Part shown: piece after piece, positions 1 through 11,880 of the stretch
Layout: each line of letters opens with the position of its first letter
Numbering within the stretch: position 1 is the first letter of the stretch
Assembly (NCBI GenBank): GCA_023333565.1
Contig: JAJKFH010002646.1
Coordinates: forward strand, 868,001 to 932,000
DNA length: 64,000 nucleotides
Direction of reading: 5' to 3'
Source: Puffinus mauretanicus
Taxonomy: Eukaryota; Chordata; Aves; Procellariiformes; Procellariidae
Made by a program: the position numbers and the translations under genes
Notes under the pieces: model-generated
Told to the model about the DNA's origin: nothing
What the model saw: the letters and a program-made list of their open reading frames with translations, nothing else
Databases searched by the model: none

Positions 1-2100
1 AAAATGAAGGAGAGAGAGTCAGCAGTATTTAGGAGATAGTCTAATCTCTTTTTAAGCAGATTATACTTTAAAAGTTGTAGCATGTACAGAAAAAAGTCAA
101 TAGTATATTTTTCTATGCACATCACTCATCTTCAGCCCATTCTTCCCCTCCCTTCTCCTTTTTCTTGTAAGTGGACAGTCAAACATCTGATGGTTTAGGT
201 ACACAAATTGTGTGTGTACTCACACACATACTTCATCATTTCATGTACACACAGACATTAAAATCTTTGAGGAATAAAGCATGTAAAACATATTTACTAC
301 CCCCCCAAGAAGTACAATTGAAAATATGAAACATCACTTTCTTTATTGTACTACACAGCAAGACATGCTCTGCATAGAGCAATATATATTGTCTGATGTC
401 AGATTCTGCATGCTCTTAATGTTATTTATATTAGATAAAATATACCAATCTTAAATTAGAGAACATACACCTTAATGTGAATTACATTGCATAGTCTTCA
501 TTGTAAATGCAGGAGAAAAACTATGCTAAATTTACCAAAACCACATGTTTTTATATATCTATCTACCTATCCATCTGTCTCTCTCTGTCTATATATCTCT
601 CCTTACTTACTTTCCCTGTACAATTGACTGCTGGGAATATATTTTATTTTTGTTTTTCATGTGAAGCAGACCATTCTGTGCTCGTATTTTTGTAATTGAT
701 TTACACAAGAAAATTCTGATCAGACACAACCTTCTTTTCTTCTGAGGTTTTTCCAGTAAACAGAAAAATTTTTATCAGAGTCAAGGAAATCTACAGATGT
801 TCAAATATCATAGTGAGTCAGTGTTTTAGCCAAAATTAGAGAACAAGGTGCTTTTAGGTCCACAACCCCATGACCCAGCCACTAGAATTACCCATCTTTC
901 TTTAGTCTAGAAAATGTCTAGCACTTGTAAAAGAACCTATGTGGTCCTGGCTTCAGTCTCACCTTCCTGCAAAAATAGCAACATCTCTTGTGTGTCATTT
1001 CAAGGAACCACGAAAGACTAGTGTGTAGGTGCACAACTAACAGTGATGATACAAGTTGAAATCCCAGACAAAAAGCATCTTAATTTCAGGAGAACAAAGA
1101 AGCTGCTTGTTCAGACAGTTGTGGGGAAGAAACGGGGAGGACTGGGAGTGAGGTGAGAAGGTATTTTCTAACACATTCTCTGTGTATGGAGTTTCTATAT
1201 ATACTGAGCATGCTGTTTTAGAGATACTCTTCTTTTACAACCTCTCTGTGCTGCTGCCAGCTCAAACTGTTACCGAAATGTCATTTTATAACCTATACAA
1301 CTGTTTTTCCTTTTGGTTTGTCTAGACCTTTACATTTTCAGTTTATTTTGATTAATGCAATTGTTTCTGAGAAAACATATATCAAAAAACCCAAGGAACA
1401 CCCAGGTCAGTGTTTTGGGGATGTGAATAAGTTTTTGATATTATTTGTATTTTATTTTGAAGTATAGATCATCAGTAGCCATTTATAGCTGTTGTTTTTA
1501 ATACTTTCCCTTCTGGATTTTTTTTTTTGTTTAGTTTTGTTTAAGAGGAGGCATTTTACAAATGCAAGCTGATACAAATGTGAGAATGATACCTTGTTAA
1601 CATGAGAAGAGATTCAAGCACTTTTTTTGCCAAATTTACTGCATTTCAAGTATCAGAATTAAGTGTAGAAGTCTAAAACATAGGTCATTGAATGCAGCAG
1701 GATGATTTATTTTCCTTAAACTTGGTGTCAAAATGTCCTGGACAGCCAAATGAGAGGTAAGAACTACAAGTGACTCACAGCTACTAAAGAAGACACCTGC
1801 CCTTTTCTGTTAACCAGACTGAGCCAAAAATCTGCGTAGAGCTAGGAAATTGGAAATAATTGTTATGTAAATGTGTTTGAATAGGCCCTAGAATTAAGGG
1901 TTAATATTAAAGGCTCAATTTAGATACCTTAATACAGGCATGTAGAACAATTTCAGGATATATCTACAGGAGATAGGAGAAACCTATGCCTTTCAAAGCA
2001 GGTGAAGGCAAAGACACCGTAAGACATCCCTAAGTAGTACTGAATGTAGGAAATGAAATCAATTGCTAACAGCATAATCAACTGCAAAATTAAGAAAATG
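1..2100. other. AT-rich non-coding DNA
   Basis: No gene or recognisable transposon is visible. The longest open frame here (507-695) runs through a TATC/CTGT simple repeat and shows no domain. CpG is scarce and homopolymer runs are common, as expected of bird intergenic or intronic DNA. Confidence 0.6.
552..602. repeat. Imperfect TATC/CTGT microsatellite
   Basis: An interrupted pyrimidine-rich tetranucleotide tract mixing TATC, CATC and CTGT units. It produces a spurious Ile/Ser/Leu-rich open frame on the + strand. Confidence 0.7.
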
Positions 2101-2119
2101 AAAACATTCAAATGTGTAT

Positions 2120-2300
2120 GTCTGCCAGTGCCACAGTCATCAGGTACCTACGACAGGTGAACTGTCCTCTAGGCTCTATAGACTGTACTGACAAGATCTC
2201 CATTGACTATAATGGAAGCATAGACACCTTGCATAGGTACCTAAATTTAGAAGTTTTAATACGAAACAGAATCCTGCCCTATGTATCAATTTCTACCTCA
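2120..2300. repeat. Possible ancient interspersed repeat, unclassified
   Basis: The stretch has a near-palindromic segment around 2200-2215 (CCATTGACT followed by AATGGAAG) and later GGTACCTAAAT. It loosely resembles motifs seen in old amniote DNA-transposon or LINE debris. I cannot assign a family, and the 81-residue frame across it (2112-2357) shows no domain. Confidence 0.2.
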
Positions 2301-2359
2301 GGATATGGATTGCCAAATTATGTCCTTGGGGTAAACACATACTTAACAAAGACATGAGG

Positions 2360-5300
2360 ATGACCTTTTGTAAAATAACGTAAGGTTAAAGTCTTTGTGG
2401 AGTACTAGGGGTTCTAAGCCTTCTTCAGTCTGAGGGGGTCCAAACTCACAGCTTTTCCTTTCCAGGAGATAGCCTTGACCATCAGACTATAAGCAATGAT
2501 CTCGTAGAGCTGCTTTCTTTGCAAGCAAATGTAAAAATAATAAGCATAATTAAAAACATTGAAAATATGCTATTGACATTGAACTCACAGAACTGGATAT
2601 AGAAGAATAAAGTTCAGAAGTAAATTAAGATATCAAGTCTTTTGGAGTAGTTTTTGGAGATGGACATTTTCCAACTTTGTAAATTCATCGTTAAGTTCAT
2701 CGTGACAATCAGTGACTCTATGGAAAAAACATCCTCCAATGGCAACATACAAGGTATTGGCATCTTGTCAGAGGACAGGCAATGCATTCAATAAAGTTAA
2801 TATTGGAAATATAAAATGAAATTGATAGACATTTTTAAATGAAATAAAAAGAGCCCACATTGAGACTAAGACATGCTCTGAGACAGAATATTTAGTTTCT
2901 AAAAAAAAGTTTGTAGTGCAAATCAGGAGTTAACAAAATAATATTTTACCTTATCTCCACTTTTGGGTAAGATAATAAAAAATGGGTATTTGTGATCCTA
3001 CAAGGTTGATTATGTTCCCAAAAGCACTTTTGAGGTATTTTGTGCCCTCTTTACAAGCTTACTTATGAACTAAAAGAACTTTAATATATTATCAGTCTTC
3101 CATTATTTTATCATAGTTACCAAGCAGAGATTATAATGATGGTAGTGAGTGGTACACGGTCCATCCATTCTAATGACAACAGTTGTAATGAAGACACAAA
3201 ATATTTAGCTTTTGTGGCATTTTGAAAACCATAATCTTTGTGAATGCCGTAGTTGGTATTAACAGACTTTTCAGTATGTGTTTAAAAGCAACATAGATCC
3301 TATATTTTATATTACCAATGTGCAAACAGGCCCAGGATTTCATATATTGTGACAACTCTTTTTTTTTTTTCCCTGCAGCACAAGATTTTGTGTTGTTTTA
3401 ATCAGTTCTGGTTTTTAGCTTTCAATCCCTGTCATAAAGTGCACATACCATTTAACAGTTTACAAAGGCAAAGAATCAAGCAGGCTAACACTTCTGGCTA
3501 TATGGTTCCTCTGCCATATTTTCTTAATAATGAAATTTGTGAAGCAGAAAATCTAGTCTCATTCTATGTAGTGACACAAATAAAGAACACAAACCTCCGT
3601 GATTTATTAATATCAATTGTATCTCAGTATTTTTGATTGCCTCTTAAATCAGTTCCTAAAGGTTAAAAACCCAGAAATAACCTTTTCACTATTTTTCTTA
3701 ATTGAAGTGGCTGACGTACTCTAAAACTTAAAAGCTAGAACCGAATGGCTTACATCACACTCCCCTTTCCCCTACTCACTGATCTGACACCTTTATTTTC
3801 TCATGTATTGAAATTAATTTAACAAGACAGATAGCACTCACACATACAAAGTAGAACCCATTTAGGTGCAAACATTCTGGTTGCAGGGATCACCTGTGTC
3901 AGCAAACAAGCCTACATAGCAAGAAAACTAATTAACAATAAAACATTATCTGAAGCATTATAGCAAGACTTTCATGAATTGTGTCTTATAAATATTCAAA
4001 AACTGTTTTTCTATACTGTGCACTGAATAATTTCACATGCTATCAAGTTTGGGGTTTGTTTGCTCTCAGTTCTCCCTTAAACCTCATATTTTAGCCTCTT
4101 CTTCAGTATGCTGTACAGGACATAAATTCAGATCATCGTTAAATCACATTTTTTTTATTACATTTTATGCAGTCTTTCCAGAAGGATGTGTAAAAATAAT
4201 GAAATTTTAGTTTGAGGGATATTTTGCCCTTTACAATAATGTAATCAGTGAAACGTGTGGAAACTCCCAAGCAGTTATTTGAGTGGTAAAAAGGCAATGA
4301 ATAACATAAAGATCGTATTTATTTCCAGAAAAAAATGTTCTGGTTATGAAATAATTCAATGTTTACTTATTTTGCTCTTGTGTAAACAATCAGTTAACTT
4401 AGAAATATCCATCTAAAGTTAATTTTACTTCAGCCTATGTGCTTTTTTCTCAATCTTTTGGGGTATTTACATATAAAGTAATTTTTAAATAGCAGAGTTA
4501 ATGTACCTTGTGTTTTCACCTTGCTCTCCAAGTGAGTGAAAATGCTAGAATTTTTACAAAATATGATGTCAATGACACTTGTAATTTTTTTTAATCACTT
4601 ATGAGAAGTACAGATTAGCCCTTATTGTTAATTTTTAGTGGAAAAATATAAAACAAAACCATAATATAGCAAAACGCTATATAGCATGTGTTCAACTTGG
4701 TTATATAACTAGGTTCATTATCTTCAATTTATGTGAGTTTAGTTTGATATCTGCACATTAAATGAGCATGTCAGTCAAATTATTGGCACTGTTTGTCTCC
4801 CTAAATTTAAGCTCTTGCTTTGCTGAACTGAAAGTCTCTATTATTTATCTGCTGAAAGAAAACTTCAGTAGGTGGTTAAAAAGATCACAATGTAACTGTA
4901 GCTAAGTTTAAAAGAAAAAATAGACATATTTAACACCAAGAGTACTCCTGTCTTAAAAAGCATGTCTCAAGTAAGGACAGAGAACAACGATGCCATGCAA
5001 AAGCTTGGGAATCTAAGCAGACACAACCAGTCCTGTTTATGGTTATAAAGAAATAGTTTAATTTTGGATATTGTTATAACTGAGATCTGCTTTTACAGGG
5101 AAAAAATATTTCTAATAGTCTTACTGACCATCAAAGACTTCATTTGCTGTTTTACTTGTACACTTCCTTCCTCAGTAAAACTACAGAAGAGTCATCTAGA
5201 AGCCTTTGAACAAAACCTTAATTCATCAACAGACACAGTGGAGAATTTAATACACTGAAACCCTCTGCTCAAATAAGGGCAATAGAAGTACAGCACTTTT

Positions 5301-6980
5301 CTGAAAAGAGACCGCATCAGAATGGCATTATGGAGTGTCATATTTTCTTTCAGTGACTTCCATTTAACTCTGGATGGGTTTGTGAGTAAAAACAAACAAA
5401 CAGCAGACAAACAGCCTATTCTCACTGTGAAAGCTCAGTCAGAGACCCGAAAGTCAAGCGGTGTCCTTTCTGCCTGTCAGTAATTGTTCCCGTTGGAGTG
5501 AACTGCCAGTACTGGTAAAGATGCACCAGAGCTGTGCACCATGAGATGATTCCTCGTGTACTGAATTTGCACATTTTGTCTAACTCACTTTCCCTAGTTA
5601 TAAGAGGTCTGTGATGCTAAAAGAAGTACTGCTGCTACTAAGATGACACTGGTATCCTCACCCTTGTCAGTTTAGTTTTAGAAAGGAAAATAATTACCCA
5701 TAATTACCAGAAATCTGAAGCACAGATGTGCTTGTTTGACTTCCACAGAGGTCAAAAAGTAAGGAGAGGGCAGAGGTGGATGTTGAACCCACAACTGAGC
5801 CCATGTGAACTCCCAGAAATTCTTTCGTGCCGAATATATCAGAAATCCCTGAAAGGATTCCCACACCTTCCAGGGAAGAGGCATCATCATTTGATTAGGA
5901 TCAGTCTCCCTGTTCATCATTTTCTGGCCTTGTGAATTATATCTTTATACACAGACTGTGGCACAATTCAAGAGGTTGTAAAGAGAGTGACTGTCAACCT
6001 AGAGTTGCCAGTCCCAGAGATAAGATGCTTCTGAACTCCTTCTGGCTGATGAGGACCTAAAATCCAGGTCTCCTTCTTTGAGGTAAAAGGTGTTTGGGAC
6101 AGTACTGCTTCCATCTTTCTGGCAGTTTCATTCAAAAGGGAATCAGCCAGTCATCTGTATGACTGAGTTATCTGTGTATGGAAAGTGGTTTCAGGTGTCA
6201 ATCCCTGTAGATGCCAACGAAGCGTAACTTTAAACATTTCATTTACCAGTTTTCTATTGATTGTTTTATGTGTCCTTTACTCAAGGCTGCTGTGAATACT
6301 GTCCTCAAGCACTTAACTCTTCCTATTCACTGTTCAAAGAACCTTAAACACCTAACTCTCAGGCTTGTGAATTTTATTCCCAATGCCATGATTACCATGT
6401 TATTTAAACACATGGCTTTTTTTATATCTACCCCCCAGCAACAGTTTCTCTGGTCCCTGGGCTTTGTCCCAGTGCAAATCTGAACCGAATCAGGCCTTTT
6501 CCTGCTAGTCATTTGGTGCCTTTTAAAAATCAGATGGAACTCAGAAGGATTCTGATGTTTTAGTTCACCAAGAAATAATTCTCATATGTGCTTTTCCTGT
6601 TTCACAATTTCTCCTGAGACCCACATCTCACCAAAGTATTAGATTAAAATTGCTTAAAGCAGACATCCTGTGAATAGTCTAACTTAATCTACAGGGGGGC
6701 AATATTCAAGAACATCTGTAAGTTTGCACAGTTGAAATCTTCTTCAATTTAGGACTAGAAATTTTGAGATACTTTCTTAAAACTTAAGTTAGAAGAATTT
6801 CCAAAAGATTATTTAAAATCCTCCATCATATATCCTCAAACCTTCCAGATCCTCCCATATGTGTACAGAGAGATGCAAACTTTCTGAGTATATTTGCTTG
6901 TATATATTGTGTTGTTTTCCCATTCTGTGTGGTTTTGAAAGTAAGGAGGAAAACCCTCCCTTTTGAAAGGGGAAAATACT
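2360..6980. other. AT-rich non-coding DNA, nothing recognised
   Basis: Only short chance open frames (at most 95 codons, 3349-3636), none with a recognisable motif. A T-run at about 3359-3371 is the only simple repeat of note. No transposon ends were found. Confidence 0.6.
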
Positions 6981-6988
6981 AATATCAA

Positions 6989-7007
6989 GATGATGATGAT
7001 GATGATG
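6989..7007. repeat. (GAT)6 trinucleotide repeat
   Basis: Six perfect GAT units. On the minus strand it reads as a His or Ile run in two overlapping spurious frames (6813-7073 and 6836-7210), which explains why those frames look unusual. Confidence 0.9.
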
Positions 7008-7284
7008 TTTAGTTTGGAAAATGGTTTTCTCCTCGTTTCTAAGTCTTTCTTGTGTGCATAAAAACAGCAACAAGTATATGTGACTAATGGCAACATTTCA
7101 GTGTTGTACTTGTGATGAACTGCAAAATAACACCTACCAAGAAGCATCCCACATTTTGCTATTTCTAGTTTCCTTGATTTTCCTATCCAGTGCTCTGTAA
7201 CGTTGATCACAATATTTTAAGTATCGCTGCAGATGCCAACTATCTCCAAAGACATCTAGATACAAAGGGAAAAATAACATTCAC

Positions 7285-7400
7285 AGACTGTTTCTACACC
7301 TAGTCACTGCAGTGTACTGCAGTGTAAAGTCAATATATCTACACTACCTTCATCTACCTGGTTTGGATAATGGTAGCAACCTAGCTACAGTAGAAACAGC
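7285..7400. repeat. Short element with inverted arms, possible old MITE
   Basis: CTGTTTCTAC near 7288-7297 is matched by its reverse complement GTAGAAACAG near 7390-7399, about 90 bases downstream. An internal duplicated palindrome (CACTGCAGTG, TACTGCAGTG) lies at about 7305-7325. This could be the wreck of a non-autonomous DNA transposon, or chance. No target-site duplication could be identified. Confidence 0.25.
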
Positions 7401-7409
7401 TCAGCACAG

Positions 7410-9990
7410 GCAGGATAGTTTTCTCTGATTCTGTAAACTGGAGCAAATTATTTCAGGATCTGAGACAAATCACTCCTATATCATGGCAAAGGAACAATCT
7501 TTCTCAGACTAAAATAAAAATACTTTTGGGGGGCATAATTTTTAACTATACCTGCTTATGGCATGTATGATTAAGACTGATATCTTTAAGTGCACAATCA
7601 TATAAATTCATTTCATTCAATATTAAAGACTGAAATAATAGCAACTTTTGCCTTGCTGAGTACTGGTCAAATAATGTACTGTCTGCATATATGTGCACAC
7701 ACTTTACCCTTGTATTAGACATCTGGTATCTGACTACTTGCTTTTTTGTTTCTTGTGGGGGGAGGGCTCCCAGTCAGAAAGCCGTGGTCCTGGTCAGTGT
7801 TTAAATGCAGTAGTGGGACACGCTAAAGGGAGAATCTGACTGAAGATGCTGCATGTGGACAATGAAATTGCCTGCCTTCCCTTAGTCCTTGATCCAGAGT
7901 AGAAGTGGAAACACTGTATAAAATGCTAATATGAATTAAGACCCAGAAGTTAGAAATGTGTTATGCCATAAGACTTGCCTGTCTTCCACTTAAAATCAGT
8001 AGGAGCATTGAGCAAACATTTTCCAGACAATCAACAGTGATTTCAGTGAGAAATTTGGGAGTAAAAAAGTTACTTTAACATTGCCGTTTATTTTTAAGCT
8101 CATATTGTGGGCATTCAAAAAATCTCTAAGAGTAAACCTTAGGTGGAGTTGGACAGATTAGATTTTATATAGGGAGATTTTCAGGCAAGAAAACATAGAA
8201 AACTTCTTGACTCAGCAGTTCTTTAAAAAGTCATCTGTTTCAGTCCATTGCTAGTACAAAATATACATCTGCTTTTTCTGGTCAGCAAAAGTTCCTGTAA
8301 GCAATATTTTTTCCTGATATTTCAGTTCATGTTGCATTTTTTAAATCTTCCTACATAATTTCAAGAAAATGATGTTATCTTTCTGCTATAAAATACACAG
8401 ATCTTCTTATCTCTCTAGATGTATATTTTTGTCTCTCATACTCCAACAATTTATACGATTGAATTTCACAGTTTGACTGAAAGTCAGACCTTACAAAAAA
8501 AGAATTATAGCTATATATATATATAATTCGGAACAAATGTTATAGGCCACATCTATCCCCTATATTGTATATGAATAGACTAAATCTGGTTCATTCATGA
8601 GGAATATAAAACATTTGTGTTACTGTATTTTCTAATAGATTATGAAAATACTAATATTTTCCTGTTTGCTGTTACATTCTAGAAAGGGTCATGAAAAAAT
8701 CTGAGCACAGACTGTGATGCAAGTAACTACATATAATTTTCTTTCTCTGAGGAAAGCTCATATTTCTCATTTTCTTAGCTTTTCTGTAGCATTTTTTTAG
8801 GTTATGTCTTCCTTATATTCCTCCACAGCACATGAATACTTCTTTTTTATCTTTGTCTTTTTATGGTAATGCTTTGAGAATTCAAATATTTGAACTATAG
8901 TTTCTGATCTAGTTTAAGCATGCATTAATGTCAACCAGACAGTGCTAAACATCAGTGCCCTGGTGATCAGAACAAATATTCTATACTACCTAAAAAAAGA
9001 AGTTAAACTTATTTGACTTCTTAAATATTCCTGAAGCTACTGTAAATGCTGTCTCTTTTATTATCTGAGCAAGGCATACTATTCATCTATCAGGTTTTCA
9101 TGTTGATGAACAATATATTTAATCAGAACATCAATGCCTCTAAAATATGCAAATATTTAAAAGAAATACACTGTTCCTTATTGCATGGTCACATCATGCC
9201 TTTTTGTTATGGTGGGTACAAGACACCCCAGTGGAAATATTGGGCTAAGAGTTACTTATAGTTCTGAGTGATTCCAATAGCTGAATGTATTCTCCTAGCT
9301 AGGACTTTTGGGATTATCAATCCTACTGGATTTTTTTTTTTTTATAATTATTATGCCATATGCAATCTTAGTATAATAATTGAAAACAACCAGGCAAAAC
9401 ACTTCATCAGGCAACCTGCTGGTGGGCTTGGGGTTTGTTATTGAAAGAGAGAGTTGCAGGAAGAAAACCAACTGCAGAAATGTCACTGTGACTTACAAGG
9501 TCTTAAGTAGACATAGAACATCAGGACAGAAAGTGCATAGTTCCCAACTGAGCAGGGTAGAGTTAAGTAAATATAACTATTTCCATAAGTGATGGACTAT
9601 ATAAGGTACCTAGTGTATATTTTTGAGTCAGGGAAGATTCACCATTTAGAAATGCAGGAGACAGATTAAATCAGACAGCTATGTAGCCATAGCACCGTTT
9701 TTCTCCTAATATTCTATCTTCCCACCCAGCCATCCTCCCCAAATGCCAAACTCTCAGATATATAGAGATGAGATGTAGGCATATCTATTATGTAACAGGA
9801 GGTAAAGCTGGGTAAAAAAATGGGTGGAAGCCATTTTCCTTTATTTCTTTTCCATTATCTATTCCAAACAATTTTCTGCTCGCCATGCTTGAAAGTGAAA
9901 GATCATTATCTGGACTTTTACTAGCAAAGTGATAATAGTTAACAGAAAAAATCAGGGAAATTAGAGTACTGTTAAGTTTTCTTCTCCCCC
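7410..9990. other. AT-rich non-coding DNA
   Basis: No gene or transposon recognised. It contains a (TA)n tract at about 8511-8525, inside a palindrome with GAATTATA/TATAATTC arms, and a T-run at 9331-9343. Open frames are short and featureless. Confidence 0.6.
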
Positions 9991-9995
9991 ACCTG

Positions 9996-10011
9996 CCCCC
10001 CCCCCCCCCCC
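9996..10011. repeat. Poly-C run of 16
   Basis: Sixteen consecutive C residues, preceded by further C-rich sequence. Such runs are length-unstable and prone to sequencing or assembly error. Confidence 0.9.
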
Positions 10012-10079
10012 TTTGTTTATTTTTAATTCTAAGTCTGCTTACAAGAGAACTAAAAAAAATTGGCTAAAGTAATATTCCT

Positions 10080-10740
10080 GTGAACATCGTAAGGTAGAAT
10101 TTGGGTGGGTTTCGTCTACATTGTAGAAAACCTGTACATTACATGTGCATGCTGGCAAGCTCAGATAATGTCTCCGTGTGGGCCATCCCTTCTCCATTAC
10201 TATCTAAGTGCATTTAAAACAATTTCCAAACACATAAACATCTTTTCTATACTTCAGGCAAGTGAAGGCAGAGTCAAGATTTGTCTGCTTGTATCATATG
10301 CTGTAGCACATTTGAGCAGCAAACCTTCGTGCTGCCTCCTTCCCCCAAAACTTTTCCCATGTGTGCAAAGTCACATGCAGAACATGATTGAAAATTCATG
10401 ACCCAAAGGCAACGATTCAAAATATGTCTCTTCTAGCTATTGTAAAAGCATCCGGTTCTGTGGCTATCTCCTCCTTTGGTGGATGTGCTGGTACTTGCGA
10501 CACTGCCTCTGCCACCGTTTCAGGATCAGTCTGCTACAGAATTGCTCAGGCAGTGTTACACTTCCGTGTACCACTTTCTTTTAATTCACCGTTCGAACTT
10601 TACAGGTGATTACAATATCTTGTAATTAAACATATATCTATTCCAAATGGAAGCCAAAGACATTTTCACCGGGACAAATATGCGGCTTTCACTTTTCATT
10701 TTCCTCATCCATTTTTATGCAAATATGTGTGCTACGGTCA
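10080..10740. promoter_or_regulatory. CpG-retaining segment, candidate conserved non-coding element
   Basis: By eye I count about 14 CpG dinucleotides in 660 bases, clearly more than in the AT-rich flanks. The segment contains an exact octamer motif ATGCAAAT at 10717-10724, the POU-factor consensus, and a small perfect hairpin (ATTACAA, 4-base loop, TTGTAAT) at 10609-10626 ending in a TAATTA homeobox-like core. Two open frames (10105-10401 and 10388-10609) overlap it but show no domain. Regulatory function is inferred; conservation in other birds would have to be shown. Confidence 0.3.
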
Positions 10741-11720
10741 ACTACCTTCAGGTGTCAGAACAAAGTCCTAACATTAAATTGTAACATATATATTTCTGTT
10801 GCAAGGGTGCCAGTGAAATGAATTTTGAATCATTTTGAATCCAGATGTTCTTAGTCTCTTTAATAGTGGACTTTCCCTATGATAAACTATTTTAAAATTG
10901 TCCAATATTTTTTCATAGATTTAACTTAAATGTAAGAAATTTGAAATAAGTTTTAAACTTCACTGCAATTAAAACTTAATTTATTTATTACATAAAGTGT
11001 GTGCAGTGGATATAACAAATTTTTACCTGCCCCATGGAGACTTCAGGATAGTCTGATTTGGATTTTAAGGTCATATGCAACAGCATAATATGGTTTACTT
11101 TCAGATAACTGTTTCTCAGAAATTCAGATACATCTTTGAACCACCTAACTTTTGTTTTACTAAAGTAAGTTGCTAATAAGTTTCCTACATACATGGTTCA
11201 TTAATTAAGATTTTTTAACCTTTGAAGAAATGAAACCCAGAAAAGAATTAGTGTATACTACGGATGTTTTTCCAAAATAATGCAGGAGAAAGTTGTACTG
11301 GAAATTCAAAGTACCAGTGAGAAGTAAAAGACTCTAACTGCAAAAAAACATTATCACAGTGTTTTCTTACTCTGTGTCAAGCAGCATTAGACAGGGCCTC
11401 CTGGGTGACTGCATACAGCAACCAGCTCTGGCAGGCAACCACATCATAAGATTCTCTTGTTAAAACTCTGTCACAAAATCTGTAAGACTGTGACTTGTCC
11501 ATGTGCCAATGTTGTCCAGGTTAAACCGCTCTTTTTCCTCATTATTTTCCTGGTGAATATAACTGCTGTTCGCAAATATCTCTCAGTCTTTGTTTTGCTA
11601 GATTTAACAATGTAAGGTCTTTCAGACTTTTCTTTCAGAATGGATACAAAATTTAGTAACCCTTTTTTTGCACCACTTTCAATCTTAATTCACCATTCTT
11701 GAGCATGAGTGACAAAAGTA
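10741..11720. other. Non-coding DNA, nothing recognised
   Basis: AT-rich sequence with no transposon ends, no domain-bearing frame and no notable simple repeat. Confidence 0.6.
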
Positions 11721-11724
11721 GGGC

Positions 11725-11880
11725 ACATAGATGTAATATTGCACATTAATGATGTGGAGGAGGACAAAGAAGGAAGTGGTAATCTATTTGAGTCAAAATT
11801 GATTTGGGAAAAGCTGGTAAAGTAGCTTCTAATGAAACAGAATTAGATATCTTTCTTAAATACAAATGTCAGACTTGACC
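11725..11880 (+). mobile_element. Decayed CR1-like LINE fragment (possible)
   Basis: The + strand contains a stretch resembling the segment of CR1 ORF2 that encodes the IFINDL motif and leads to the catalytic FADD box: an ATTAATGATGTGGAGGAGG segment at about 11744-11762, then a TTTGA...AAGCTGG segment. Frames are broken and the catalytic aspartates are not readable. The match rests on motif order only, and an unrelated origin is possible. Confidence 0.35.

Noticed and set aside
6813..7210. His-run frame suggesting a metal-binding peptide
   Set aside because: The His and Ile runs are the (GAT)6 repeat read on the minus strand in two phases.
10580..10600. GTTCGAA resembling a tRNA B-box
   Set aside because: No matching A-box or cloverleaf could be folded around it.
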